22,993 nt of DNA from a virus, in IMG/VR virus record IMGVR_UViG_3300030090_000019, positions 7,005 through 29,997 of that record. The stretch is one strand, 5' to 3'. The notes under the pieces are model-generated. The model saw only the letters and a program-made list of their open reading frames with translations. It did no database searches and had not been told where the DNA came from. A program made the position numbers and the translations under genes. This document shows, piece by piece, positions 1 to 7,960 of the stretch (within the stretch, counting starts at the first letter, position 1; each line of letters begins with the position of its first letter).

Positions 1-2
1 TA

Positions 3-416
3 CTTCTTCTTGGCTTTGTTATATCTGCTCCTTGTTACGCTGTGCCAGTTATACCTAATTTCACACAGGGTAGTTCCACAAGTCGAACAGAAACTACCAC
101 AAATATTACAGAGACTTTACGAACAACAGAATATAATAGTGGGTTTTTGTACTCGGTTACAGGATCAGGAATACAGCATGACGGATCTTCTATTACTCCA
201 GCAGCTACCTCAGTTAGTGAAACAATAAACGGAACTACGCATACATGGCAGGGATTAAATTTAGATCAAAGACCAAACTGGACTCAATCAAATCAAGGAG
301 ATGCCTTTCAATTTACAGAAGTTTATCAAGCACCTGGAATGACATCTGTAACCGATATAACTCGCACGATTCAAAGCACAAGCGTAACAGATACCACAAC
401 TATCTTCTCGCAATAA
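3..416 (+). CDS. Secreted hypothetical protein (5' end outside window)
   Basis: The reading frame is open from the left edge to a TAA at 414-416, so the true start lies upstream. The first visible residues, LLLGFVISAPCYA, look like the hydrophobic core and c-region of a signal peptide with cleavage after CYA, followed by VPVIPNFTQG. The mature part, about 124 residues, is very rich in Thr, Ser and Gln (runs such as TETTTNITETLRTTEY and SVTDTTTIFSQ) and has no Cys after the leader. A GTG at 42 is the first start-type codon in view but lies after the signal peptide and is unlikely to be used. I recall similar Thr-rich secreted proteins in marine cyanophages but know no function. It lies on the opposite strand to the structural genes and overlaps the next plus-strand frame. 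Confidence 0.6.
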   Translation, partial: LLLGFVISAPCYAVPVIPNFTQGSSTSRTETTTNITETLRTTEYNSGFLYSVTGSGIQHDGSSITPAATSVSETINGTTHTWQGLNLDQRPNWTQSNQGDAFQFTEVYQAPGMTSVTDITRTIQSTSVTDTTTIFSQ

Positions 417-1021
417 GTCTGCTAGGTAATCCAGTACTGGCAAACACCAGTAATACAGCAGCCCCAAGTGCCTCTGCATCAGGAAGCGTATCAAACTTTG
501 CTACGCAGGTTCTAGGTGGACCGATGGTAGAAAATACATACGGAAATAATATCAAATGTTCTGGACCACAAATGACAGTAAGTCCATTTGTCACTACCAG
601 TTTCAACCAAAAGCGACCTCAAGATTACATTTACCATACGCCAGTGTACGACCCAACAGACGCAAATGACGATGGTGTGCCAGATAATCCAGGAAATGTC
701 CTCTACTATCAAGAGAACTATAGTGGCAACAAGGATTCTCTAGGACTCAACTTTGGATTTGCACTTACGTTTAATATCCCACTAGATAACAGATTTCAAG
801 ATTCTTGTTTAGATGCAGCAAATACACAAATAAATTTACAGAAACAAGAATTAAATGCAAAAATGCTTAATTATGAAATAGCAAGATTAAAAAATTGCGG
901 AGAGCTAAAATTGGCTGGTATATATTTCGATCCTAAGAGTAGGTTTGCAAAATTATGCGAAGGGGTCATGGTTTCACCGCCTCCAAATCAAGTTATACCG
1001 CACAGTCACAAATTAAAATAG
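245..1021 (+). CDS. Secreted hypothetical protein with Asp-rich loop; start uncertain
   Basis: The frame runs to a TAG at 1019-1021. The only in-frame ATG before the body is at 245, but the stretch encoded up to about 380 overlaps the previous gene and has a composition unlike a real protein. A basic then hydrophobic segment (KHKRNRYHNYLLAISLLG, then NPVLA) at about 380-445 reads as a signal peptide with cleavage after VLA, so the mature protein probably begins at NTSNTAAPSAS. No ATG, GTG or TTG sits just before that peptide; the next in-frame ATG, at 524, would remove it. The body carries DPTDANDDGVPDN, which resembles a calcium-binding Asp loop, plus four Cys and a helical C-terminal third. 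I know no function. The real coding part is secure; its 5' end is not. Confidence 0.55.
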   Translation: MAGIKFRSKTKLDSIKSRRCLSIYRSLSSTWNDICNRYNSHDSKHKRNRYHNYLLAISLLGNPVLANTSNTAAPSASASGSVSNFATQVLGGPMVENTYGNNIKCSGPQMTVSPFVTTSFNQKRPQDYIYHTPVYDPTDANDDGVPDNPGNVLYYQENYSGNKDSLGLNFGFALTFNIPLDNRFQDSCLDAANTQINLQKQELNAKMLNYEIARLKNCGELKLAGIYFDPKSRFAKLCEGVMVSPPPNQVIPHSHKLK

Positions 1022-1047
1022 ACAAGCTACGGGTATCCACTTGTCTA
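1010..1047 (-). terminator. Intrinsic terminator for the minus-strand late unit
   Basis: A perfect 8-bp inverted repeat (TAGACAAG at 1019-1026 and CTTGTCTA at 1040-1047) encloses a 13-base loop. Read on the minus strand it is followed by TTTTAATT, the shape of a rho-independent terminator. It lies about 85 bases beyond the last minus-strand gene and its left arm contains the stop codon of the converging plus-strand gene. The stem has modest GC content, so efficiency is uncertain. The rest of the stretch between the convergent genes (1048-1131) shows no gene. Confidence 0.55.
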
Positions 1048-1131
1048 AAGAAACAACTGCCGACATCTAAATTAATAGATACACGCTCTAATTTTCAACA
1101 GGTCACTATGCCTGTAACAGTTGCTTATGTA

Positions 1132-1779
1132 TTATTTTACATCTTTTTTGTTCTTTGTCAGCTTCTTTATTATATTTTTTACTAAGGGTTTGACAATGTT
1201 AAGCAGTAATGGAGTAGAGGCAGCAACAGTAGCAATAACAGCAGTGCTAACAAGCTGTGGAGGATTAGGTATGTATTGCTCGATGAATTTAACGTCCTCA
1301 TAGAGAGTTATACATTCACTACCATCTTCGCTTCTTTCATGCCCTATAACACGTTCCAGTTTAAATTCGTTACGATAATCTCCTACTCTTTGATCTTTCT
1401 CGCCAGGACAGGCAACAAAAAGCGAATCATCTTTTTTCTTTTTTGGCTCGTATTTAGGAGGTTCTACTGTGGGCTGTACAAATTCCTGCTGCTGATTTTG
1501 GGGGGTTTCTGATTGCGTATATACAAATTCATTGGGGTTGTACTGTAAAGGTTCAAAACTAGGAATACTAAAATTGCCACATTCTGTATATGTGCCGTAT
1601 TCATCTTTATCACTATCAATAAGACTTGTTAGGTTATTTCTATGTACTCTTACACAACCAGGGATATCAACTATAGGTTTACTTATATTATTTAATGTTT
1701 GTATATCAGTTTTCCATATAGGTATGTCGTGTATTTCAACCTTATTTATTTCAAAACGAGGTATATCAATCGTAGGCAT
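1132..1779 (-). CDS. Cys- and Pro-containing protein with C-terminal hydrophobic segment
   Basis: A 215-residue protein. The N-terminal part is rich in Ile and Pro (MPTIDIPRFEINKVEI) and contains IPGCV at 39-43. The middle is Gln/Pro-rich (about 90-112) and ends in KKKK. A second conserved-looking block has CPGEK at 124-128 and ECITLYED at 155-162. Residues about 176-195 are hydrophobic and the tail is strongly basic (KKLTKNKKDVK), as in a C-terminally anchored membrane protein. Four Cys (42, 67, 124, 156) could form disulphides. I recall this architecture in marine cyanophage genomes, where it is annotated hypothetical or as a virion protein; its role is unknown. The ATG overlaps the end of the zinc-ribbon gene by 14 bases, which suggests coupling. 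Confidence 0.72.
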   Translation of the reverse strand: MPTIDIPRFEINKVEIHDIPIWKTDIQTLNNISKPIVDIPGCVRVHRNNLTSLIDSDKDEYGTYTECGNFSIPSFEPLQYNPNEFVYTQSETPQNQQQEFVQPTVEPPKYEPKKKKDDSLFVACPGEKDQRVGDYRNEFKLERVIGHERSEDGSECITLYEDVKFIEQYIPNPPQLVSTAVIATVAASTPLLLNIVKPLVKNIIKKLTKNKKDVK

Positions 1780-1933
1780 TTCTAGGAAGATAGACCTCTA
1801 CAAAAGAATGACATTTTGGACAAGTAAGATTAGTTATCATGCTGTATTCTCCAGATTTTAGTGGATAATCTTCTTCATCTAAACTATGATCTCCACCCCA
1901 GATGAGTTCAGTTTTGCAGTGCCAGCAGTTCAC
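1766..1933 (-). CDS. Small zinc-ribbon protein, GTG start
   Basis: A 55-residue frame. It begins MNCWHCKTELIWGGDH and carries two CxxC knuckles: Cys3/Cys6 and Cys38/Cys41 (LTCPKC), about 31 residues apart, the spacing of a zinc ribbon. The GTG start overlaps the TGA of the upstream gene as GTGA, a typical coupled stop-start, which supports the start. The stop is a TGA at 1768-1766, inside the next gene. I recall near-identical small proteins (CWHC...ELIWGGDH...CP.C...VEVY) in many cyanophages, so this is a good lineage marker. The function is unknown; binding of Zn is inferred from the cysteines. Confidence 0.8.
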   Translation of the reverse strand: MNCWHCKTELIWGGDHSLDEEDYPLKSGEYSMITNLTCPKCHSFVEVYLPRNAYD

Positions 1934-2154
1934 AGTTTTGGTATTCCAGGTATAGACGGTCCTGTTGTTTCGGGCAGTACATTGTCTAGTACTTTAGGCA
2001 TCATACCCTGTACATTTCCTAAGATTTCGTTCATTACTTTTGACTTGAACTGTTCCGAGGTTACATACTTGTAACCTATTACTCCTGTGGCAGTCATGGA
2101 AGCTACCATTAGAAATGAGATGATACTCAACGTATTTGCTATTTTTTGAAACAT
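1930..2154 (-). CDS. Small membrane-anchored protein
   Basis: A 74-residue protein with a single N-terminal hydrophobic helix at about residues 8-28 (LSIISFLMVASM then TATGVIGYKY) and a soluble tail with amphipathic character ending in PETTGPSIPGIPKL. The stop overlaps the GTG of the zinc-ribbon gene. The ribosome binding site is weak. Together with the coiled-coil protein upstream and the hydrophobic-tailed protein downstream it forms a small block placed after the fibres, where many phages keep lysis or envelope-interaction genes. No catalytic motif is visible, and I do not assign holin or spanin function. Confidence 0.68.
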   Translation of the reverse strand: MFQKIANTLSIISFLMVASMTATGVIGYKYVTSEQFKSKVMNEILGNVQGMMPKVLDNVLPETTGPSIPGIPKL

Positions 2155-2186
2155 GATAAAAGAAGCATTAATTAAGGCTTTAGCAC

Positions 2187-2420
2187 CTATTTCTTTGATG
2201 GTGCTTTTTCTGATTCTTGGGTTAGCTCCACTGTACCTGTTGGCTGGTCTTGTGACTCGATCTTTTTCAACAACATCTCCTGTGCCTGTATCCCGCCCTC
2301 AACCATAGCAACAAATTTTGTCTCTTGTTCAGTAACAGCTTTAGCCTGTTCTAATCTTTCTTTGTGAACTTTAAGTTCTTCTTTCCATTCAAGAATTTGT
2401 TTTTCAATAATAGTTTTCAT
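2187..2420 (-). CDS. Small coiled-coil protein
   Basis: A 77-residue protein, highly charged. Residues about 4-55 form a predicted long amphipathic helix or coiled coil (EKQILEWKEELKVHKERLEQ and onwards), followed by a Gln/Ser/Lys-rich disordered tail. There is no signal peptide or membrane segment. It starts 3 bases after the large tail fibre ends, so it is probably translated as part of the same unit. Short coiled-coil proteins of this kind occur after tail fibre genes in cyanophages; a fibre assembly or trimerisation helper is possible but unproven. Confidence 0.68.
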   Translation of the reverse strand: MKTIIEKQILEWKEELKVHKERLEQAKAVTEQETKFVAMVEGGIQAQEMLLKKIESQDQPTGTVELTQESEKAPSKK

Positions 2421-2422
2421 AA

Positions 2423-5400
2423 TTAAACGATAGTAAGAGTTTCTCCTGACCCTACAGTAACAGTGACACCACTGTTTATTGTTATAGGACCAGCAGCCAT
2501 AGCGTTCTTGCCATTAGTTATAGTATAGTTTGAAGTTACAGTTTGGTCATTCTCGTAGAATACTTCATCAGATCCACCGCCTGTAGCACCAGCAGATATG
2601 CCTGTAAGGTTCGATCCATCTCCGTATAAAGTGTCAGCATAAAGATTTCTCCATCTTGTACCAGATAAACCTAAATCGTAAGTGCTGTCTGTTGCAGGGC
2701 GAAAATGACCATTATCGTCAATTCTTGATCTGTCTGTACCACTTTCTCTAAATATGATTCCACCAGAACCGCCAACAATGTATAAAGTACTTGAATGTTG
2801 TTGAATTTTACAGTGATTTCCTGTCCAATTTCCACTATGAAAAGCAATATCACTGTTAGCTTCTATGTGAGCAGCATAAGCTCCACCATTAAAACCAACA
2901 TCACCATTAAAAGTAATAGCTCCCGAAGCAGTATCAGTTGTATCTGACCTTAAGAAACTAGATCCATGTACACCATCAACTGTATCGGAATCTAATCCAC
3001 TTCCAGAGCCGTCATTATTTTGATGCCAAATTCTATATTTATTAGCACCCATTGACCAACCGCCAACCGCTATGTCGTTAATGTCCGCATCTAATCCAAA
3101 ATAAAGAGCAAAATCACTTCCAGAATGAAATGCCATAAACGCATCATTTCCAGCACCTGAGTTATATATTTCTATACCACCCTGAGAGCCAGTAGATGAG
3201 GCTATGGTATCTTCGTTGTCTGTAGCATTATTTTGAAATTGAATCCTATGTGTAGCAACATCATCAGCATTAGACCTTAATAATGAACTGTAATCAGAAG
3301 CCGTAGACAACGCTTTAACATAATTACCATCACCATTTATAGACATAGTGCCATCTACATTAAAACCACCATCTGCTCTCATTACTAACGGAGTATAAAC
3401 ACCATTAGAAAATTCTGAAGAGTTATTTAGTCTTAAATATCCATCATTGTAATCTGCTGATAATGCTGTTCTGCTATTAAACGATATACCTCTATTATCG
3501 CTTGTCGAGTTAGCAGAAAGATTGATTACATCAGTACTATTGGCACTAAATGTATATGTTCCAGACAATGTATCTGCTGCATCTGACCTTACAAAGCTAC
3601 CAGAACTTACTCCATCTAAAGTATCAGCGTCTAAACCTGACCCTGCACCATCAACAGTTTTTATAAGTGTTAGTATTTCAGATGCACTTTGGTCGGCTGT
3701 AGCTCCATTTTCTACATTTAACAAGGCTCTTGCAGCAGCAGCAGAATATGAACGGCCATAGGTGTCTGAGCCATTAGTACCTGTAAAATTAGCCATGCCA
3801 CTCGTGTTAGGAGAGTTTGAAAAAGTACCTGACATATTTAGGAAATTTCCAAATATGTAGCCATTACCCTGTCTAGCTACAATAGTGTTAGTGCTTGAAG
3901 ATGTTGATACGTTATAACCATCTACAGTATCTGCATCTAGTCCAGAACCAGAGCCGTCTACAGTTTTTAGTAATGTTAATATCTCACTTGCGGATTGGTC
4001 AGCAGTAGCCCCAGATTCTATACCTGAGAGTTTACTATTCATTGAAGCTACGTCAGCACCGTCTACTGTTCCTGATACTGTGATATTTCCTGTAATATCT
4101 ACATTTCCAAGTGATTTTATACCACCAGAACCTGCTTGTATTCCTTGATTATTTGAAAAAGCATAAGTATCTAAACTTTCTAATGCTGAACCTTGAACTG
4201 AATATCCAGAAATAGAAGCCTGGACAACAGGTGTTACAACAGTATGACTTGTCCAATTAGATTGATTTTGTATCTGTTTTATAGCAACTCTGTAAGTAGA
4301 GCTAACTGTTACATATACCTGTAATTTTTTATTTCCATAAGTAATATCACTATCTCTTAAAACTCTTACTCCTGTAATTCTATTTTGATGACCACCACAA
4401 TTTATAACAGTAAAAACACTATCATTATAAGATCGCAGCCAATCAATTCTTATAAAAGCGTGATCTCCACTATCTGAGTCACTAACAAAAATTTCACCAT
4501 GCCTTCTACCGCTTGTATTTTCTGCAACTGTAACCCAACCAGGACCAACTGTTGCTGACGCATTAGAAACTTCTCTATAAAAATCCGCAGAACTTGTACC
4601 ATCTAACAAATCAGCATCTAGGCCACTTCCAGTACCATCAACTGTTTTTATTAATGTAAGTAATGTAGAAGCCGATAATCTTGCTTGTGGAACTGTTCCA
4701 GAGTTTAAGTTTGAGGCGTTACCAGCAGTAAAACCACCAGATGTTCCTGTAGTATTTTGGTTAAGTGTTGGAACTTTTGATGCAACTATATTTCCATTGC
4801 CATCAATAACATAAGCTCCATCTACATTTACTCCACCATCTGCTCTTAAAACTCCAGCAGTATAAAGCTGACTTGGTGTATAAACTCCGTTAGAAAATTC
4901 ATTTCCATTATTAAGTCTTAACCAACCATCGTTATAATCTGCGGAGACTGCTGTTCTTCCGTTAAAAGCTATACCCCTATTATCATTAGTAGAGTTAGCA
5001 GAAAAGTTAATAACGTCAGTTCCATCTTGAGATAAAGTTATACTTCCACTCGTTGTATCGTTTGCGTCTGACCGCATAAAACTTGCTGAAGAAATGCCAT
5101 CTAGAGTGTCTGCATCAAGTCCACTACCTGCTCCATCTACAGTTTTGAGTAATGTGAGAATTTCTGAGGCTGTTTGGTCTGCAGTAGCATTGCTTTCTAT
5201 TCCGTCTAATTTTGTACCATCAGTAGCCAAGTCTCTGCCATCAACAGTTCCATCAACAGTTATATTTCCCGAAGCAAAAATATTTCTATATTTAAGACTT
5301 GAAGAACCAATATCAATATTTGTAACTCCGCTTGGAGGGGTCATGCTTCTAGTTGTTATATCTCCTGTAAAAGCTCCACCAGCCAAAGGCATTTTTGTAG

Positions 5401-6223
5401 CTATTGAGTTAGTAACTGTTGTTGAGAAGTTAGCATCATCTCCAAGTGCTGCTGCAAGTTCATTGAGTGTATTTAATGTGCTAGGGCTAGAGTCAACTAG
5501 GTTTGATATTGCTGTTGAGACAAATGCGGTTGTTGCAACTCTTGTTGTGTTATTTCCAGCCGATTGGGTCGTTGCTGTTACTCCGTTTGTCAATACACCA
5601 GAGCTAGAAGTTAAACCACCGAATAATGTATTTCTTGCAGCAATATCAACTCCATCAACTGTTCCTGATATTGTCATATTTCCTGTTGCTGTGATATTTC
5701 CATTATTCATATCTACTAAAAATCTATTAGCAGCATTAGTTATATCTCTAATCGCAAAAGAACCTTGACGATTTTGAAGTATAAAATCAGGGTTTGCATT
5801 AGTGTCACTAAAAATTATTCCAGGTTGTGAGTTTTCAATAGTAATTCCTGTGGTTGTGGTTAAATATCCATCAGTCGCAAATGTTGCATTACCACCAAAT
5901 GTTGCAGTACCAGTTGTAGCTATATTTTGCGATCCAAAGTCAGGACTAATCTTTGTACCAGCTATCGCTGCATCTGAAGCTACTTTTGCATTATTAATAA
6001 CCCCATTATCAATAGTCCATGTATCGCCACTATTGCTGACTGTTATATCTCCCTTGTCTCCATCATCAATACCGCCACCACCTGATATTTCTGCTACGTT
6101 TCCATTATCTTTTTTGGTAAATATTTTTCCTAAATCTGTTCTTATCGCTAATTCACCGACACTTAAATCACTAGCACTTGGATCGCTACCGCTTCCTCTC
6201 TTAAGTTTAATTGTGTTAGACAT
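2423..6223 (-). CDS. Large modular tail fibre
   Basis: A 1266-residue fibre. The N-terminus MSNTIKLKRGSGSDPSASDL followed by VGELA is a typical virion-attachment start in marine phage fibres and is shared in outline with the adjacent 493-residue fibre. The body is Ser/Thr/Gly/Asp/Asn-rich beta-repeat material with recurring KTVDGxGSGLDADxLDG units at about residues 350, 520, 742 and 845, plus a divergent one near 1071. Residues about 545-680 form a non-repetitive insert richer in Trp, His and Arg, a candidate receptor-binding domain. Near the C-terminus comes a STYDLGLSGTRWRNLYAD segment, then a tip ending TVGSGETLTIV that is shared with the fibre at 10412-11170. A consensus-like Shine-Dalgarno precedes the ATG. 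I see no S74 peptidase chaperone motif. The role is adsorption to the host surface. Confidence 0.85.
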   Translation of the reverse strand: MSNTIKLKRGSGSDPSASDLSVGELAIRTDLGKIFTKKDNGNVAEISGGGGIDDGDKGDITVSNSGDTWTIDNGVINNAKVASDAAIAGTKISPDFGSQNIATTGTATFGGNATFATDGYLTTTTGITIENSQPGIIFSDTNANPDFILQNRQGSFAIRDITNAANRFLVDMNNGNITATGNMTISGTVDGVDIAARNTLFGGLTSSSGVLTNGVTATTQSAGNNTTRVATTAFVSTAISNLVDSSPSTLNTLNELAAALGDDANFSTTVTNSIATKMPLAGGAFTGDITTRSMTPPSGVTNIDIGSSSLKYRNIFASGNITVDGTVDGRDLATDGTKLDGIESNATADQTASEILTLLKTVDGAGSGLDADTLDGISSASFMRSDANDTTSGSITLSQDGTDVINFSANSTNDNRGIAFNGRTAVSADYNDGWLRLNNGNEFSNGVYTPSQLYTAGVLRADGGVNVDGAYVIDGNGNIVASKVPTLNQNTTGTSGGFTAGNASNLNSGTVPQARLSASTLLTLIKTVDGTGSGLDADLLDGTSSADFYREVSNASATVGPGWVTVAENTSGRRHGEIFVSDSDSGDHAFIRIDWLRSYNDSVFTVINCGGHQNRITGVRVLRDSDITYGNKKLQVYVTVSSTYRVAIKQIQNQSNWTSHTVVTPVVQASISGYSVQGSALESLDTYAFSNNQGIQAGSGGIKSLGNVDITGNITVSGTVDGADVASMNSKLSGIESGATADQSASEILTLLKTVDGSGSGLDADTVDGYNVSTSSSTNTIVARQGNGYIFGNFLNMSGTFSNSPNTSGMANFTGTNGSDTYGRSYSAAAARALLNVENGATADQSASEILTLIKTVDGAGSGLDADTLDGVSSGSFVRSDAADTLSGTYTFSANSTDVINLSANSTSDNRGISFNSRTALSADYNDGYLRLNNSSEFSNGVYTPLVMRADGGFNVDGTMSINGDGNYVKALSTASDYSSLLRSNADDVATHRIQFQNNATDNEDTIASSTGSQGGIEIYNSGAGNDAFMAFHSGSDFALYFGLDADINDIAVGGWSMGANKYRIWHQNNDGSGSGLDSDTVDGVHGSSFLRSDTTDTASGAITFNGDVGFNGGAYAAHIEANSDIAFHSGNWTGNHCKIQQHSSTLYIVGGSGGIIFRESGTDRSRIDDNGHFRPATDSTYDLGLSGTRWRNLYADTLYGDGSNLTGISAGATGGGSDEVFYENDQTVTSNYTITNGKNAMAAGPITINSGVTVTVGSGETLTIV
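2965..5180 (-). repeat. Internal protein-level repeats of the large fibre
   Basis: The unit ILTLxKTVDGxGSGLDAD followed by xLDG occurs at about 5096-5175, 4600-4665, 3919-4000 and 3610-3690, with a shortened version near 2975-3012. Around the first and fourth copies the similarity extends over about 120 residues, including DNRGI, SADYNDG, LRLNN, EFSNGVYTP and RADGG. The DNA of these long copies is visibly similar but has many substitutions, so the duplication is old or is homogenised only slowly. Confidence 0.8.
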
Positions 6224-6227
6224 TGGC

Positions 6228-6237
6228 TCACCTCCTT
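6228..6237 (-). promoter_or_regulatory. Near-perfect Shine-Dalgarno before the large fibre
   Basis: On the minus strand AAGGAGGTGA ends four bases before the ATG at 6223. It complements the 3' end of bacterial 16S rRNA over its full length, whereas most genes in this block have weak or embedded sites. It fixes the fibre start and suggests high translation of a virion part needed in several copies. Confidence 0.75.
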
Positions 6238-6248
6238 ATGATTTGATT

Positions 6249-7730
6249 TTAGTAAGTACCTCCGTCTATGTCGAACCCACTTGTTGATTCATCTTCTAAA
6301 AATGTAACCAGGTCGGACAACGCAACTTGTTTCATCGTTCCATTGTCATTAATTACCATGCGGTCTGCTGTGGCAAGAGTTGTTGAAGTTGCAGATGTAT
6401 TACCATCTATTATGTTCAATTCAGTAGTAGTTATAGTTGCACCATCAAGAATTGAAACCTCTGTTCCTGTTAGATCAGCAAGTGCTGAAGCTGTACCACT
6501 AGACATGGTTGCAAGTTCTGTTAGCTCAGAATCAAGTGGTTGCTTATTATTTAACTGTGTTTGTATCGCAGAGGTAACACCATCTACATAATTTAATTCA
6601 GTTGTAGTTAAAGTTGCACCGTCTAATATTTGTACTTCAGTTGCACTAAGGTCAGCTAGAGCGTTAGCCGTTGTTTGGCCCATAGTGGCAAGCTCTGTTA
6701 ATTTATCCGAATGTGGCTCTACATCTGTGCCAATTACAAGACCGAGATTTGTCCTCGCACCTGACGCACTGGTGCTGCCTGTACCACCATCACCTACGGC
6801 TAAAGTTCCTGTTATAGAACTAGCAGCAAGGTCAACAGCAATTTCAGTAGATTCAATAACAAGTCCACCATTAGCTTTAAGGTCAATAGAAAGTGTGTTG
6901 CCTGACTTATCTAAACCATCGCCAGGTGTTATTTGACCAGCACCAGAAAATTGTGCAAATGTAAGGTTATTACTTCCTACAACAGCAGATCCCTTGTTAC
7001 TCGTACAAACAAAGCCGTTATCAGCATTTACAGTACCTTGTTCAACAAAGGTAAACATACCTGCCGCATCAGAACCAGCAGCTAAATCATCTGCTCTAGC
7101 TGGTGACGATCCAACAATATAAATACCATTTTGAGATGCAGTAGACTGATCTTTTACAAGGACCCTATCGTTAGTTGAAAGAGTAACACCGTCTAATGTG
7201 TCTCCATTATTAAGTGCAGTAGATATTGTAATGTTTCCTGTAGTAGCTGCCACACAAGAATCTTTAACATCTAATCCTTGAGAAGTGGCCTCCACAAAAC
7301 CTTTAGTTGCGGCATCTTGAGCATTAACAGGATCAGCTACGTTGGTTATTGTTTGGCTATTTAATGAAACTGAACCTGTTGGTGCAGCCATCTGATCTAA
7401 TCTATTTGTTCTTACACCTGTATCGAAGTCTGAGATTTTCGTATGCTGTAGCGAAGGAACGTCTGCGGCTACCATTGCCCTAAATGTTGCAGCACCATTA
7501 CTACCATTTGGTGCAGCTAGAAATGTATTTTGTGTTCTACTTGTAAACAAATCAGCAAAACTACCAGAACCACCAATAGGCTCAATAGTCGTAGCGGAAC
7601 CCCCCGACCCCCCTGTGCCCACTCCCACAAAGAGTTTCTTGCTGCCTTCAGCGAAAGCTAACTCAGCATTTTCTAAGCTACCTGGTGCTGATGATCCTGT
7701 GGATCGTTTAATTCTAATTGTGTTAGCCAT
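6249..7730 (-). CDS. Tail fibre protein, 493 residues
   Basis: The protein starts MANTIRIKRSTGSSAPGSLE, close in pattern to the start of the large fibre, so both probably dock to the same virion site. A Gly-rich linker (about 36-56) leads to a segment with VAADVPSLQHTKISDFDTGV and NRLDQMAAPTGSVSLNSQTI, typical of phage fibre shafts. A domain at about 145-270 has the pattern DVKDSCVAATTGNITI ... NDRVLVKDQSTASQNGIYIV, also widespread in fibres. The C-terminal third repeats ELTEL-ATM ... ALADLxxTEVxILDGATxTTTELN twice. It ends SGFDIDGGTY. This is a receptor-binding or structural fibre; which host structure it binds cannot be read from the sequence. Confidence 0.85.
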   Translation of the reverse strand: MANTIRIKRSTGSSAPGSLENAELAFAEGSKKLFVGVGTGGSGGSATTIEPIGGSGSFADLFTSRTQNTFLAAPNGSNGAATFRAMVAADVPSLQHTKISDFDTGVRTNRLDQMAAPTGSVSLNSQTITNVADPVNAQDAATKGFVEATSQGLDVKDSCVAATTGNITISTALNNGDTLDGVTLSTNDRVLVKDQSTASQNGIYIVGSSPARADDLAAGSDAAGMFTFVEQGTVNADNGFVCTSNKGSAVVGSNNLTFAQFSGAGQITPGDGLDKSGNTLSIDLKANGGLVIESTEIAVDLAASSITGTLAVGDGGTGSTSASGARTNLGLVIGTDVEPHSDKLTELATMGQTTANALADLSATEVQILDGATLTTTELNYVDGVTSAIQTQLNNKQPLDSELTELATMSSGTASALADLTGTEVSILDGATITTTELNIIDGNTSATSTTLATADRMVINDNGTMKQVALSDLVTFLEDESTSGFDIDGGTY

Positions 7731-7732
7731 TG

Positions 7733-7960
7733 TTAAAAGTTGCCCCCATCGACAAGTGTAAGTTTGGTAGTAGTTGCATCTGCTTTAAATTTAGCAGAAC
7801 TTGAGTCATAGTAAACAACAGAGCCATCAACTTTGGCTGTTTCATCTAACTCGATACCCTTCGGTCCAGCAGGTCCACGGGTTGCTACTGTTACAACAGT
7901 ACTATCACCTTCATTTACTGTAACAGTATTTTTAGTGGTGGTGATGTTTACTGAAGTCAT
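7733..7960 (-). CDS. Short fibre-like protein with collagen-type motif
   Basis: A 75-residue protein. Residues 1-28 are Thr/Val-rich and beta-prone (MTSVNITTTKNTVTVNEGDS), followed by RGPAGPKG, a two-triplet collagen-like Gly-X-Y motif, then a short domain ending TKLTLVDGGNF. The GGNF end resembles the GGTY end of the neighbouring fibre. Such small Gly-X-Y proteins sit between fibre genes in many marine phages and may be trimeric adaptors. It overlaps the upstream gene by four bases (ATGA) and lies 2 bases before the 493-residue fibre. Confidence 0.68.
   Translation of the reverse strand: MTSVNITTTKNTVTVNEGDSTVVTVATRGPAGPKGIELDETAKVDGSVVYYDSSSAKFKADATTTKLTLVDGGNF

Noticed and set aside
2182-2209. 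Hairpin AGCACC...GGTGCT followed by T5 on the plus strand
   Set aside because: It would terminate plus-strand transcription, which has no gene here; on the minus strand no T tract follows, and the stem lies partly inside a coding region.
2153-2305. Plus-strand frame encoding a hydrophobic 50-residue peptide (MIKEALIKALAPISLMVLFL...)
   Set aside because: It is antisense to the coiled-coil gene; the reverse complement of Lys/Glu-rich codons naturally gives Leu/Phe-rich peptides. There is no ribosome binding site and it opposes the direction of the unit.
5094-5768. Long plus-strand open frame over the large fibre
   Set aside because: It is antisense to a repetitive Ser/Thr/Gly-rich fibre; such codon use leaves the opposite strand free of stops. 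The predicted protein shows only biased composition.
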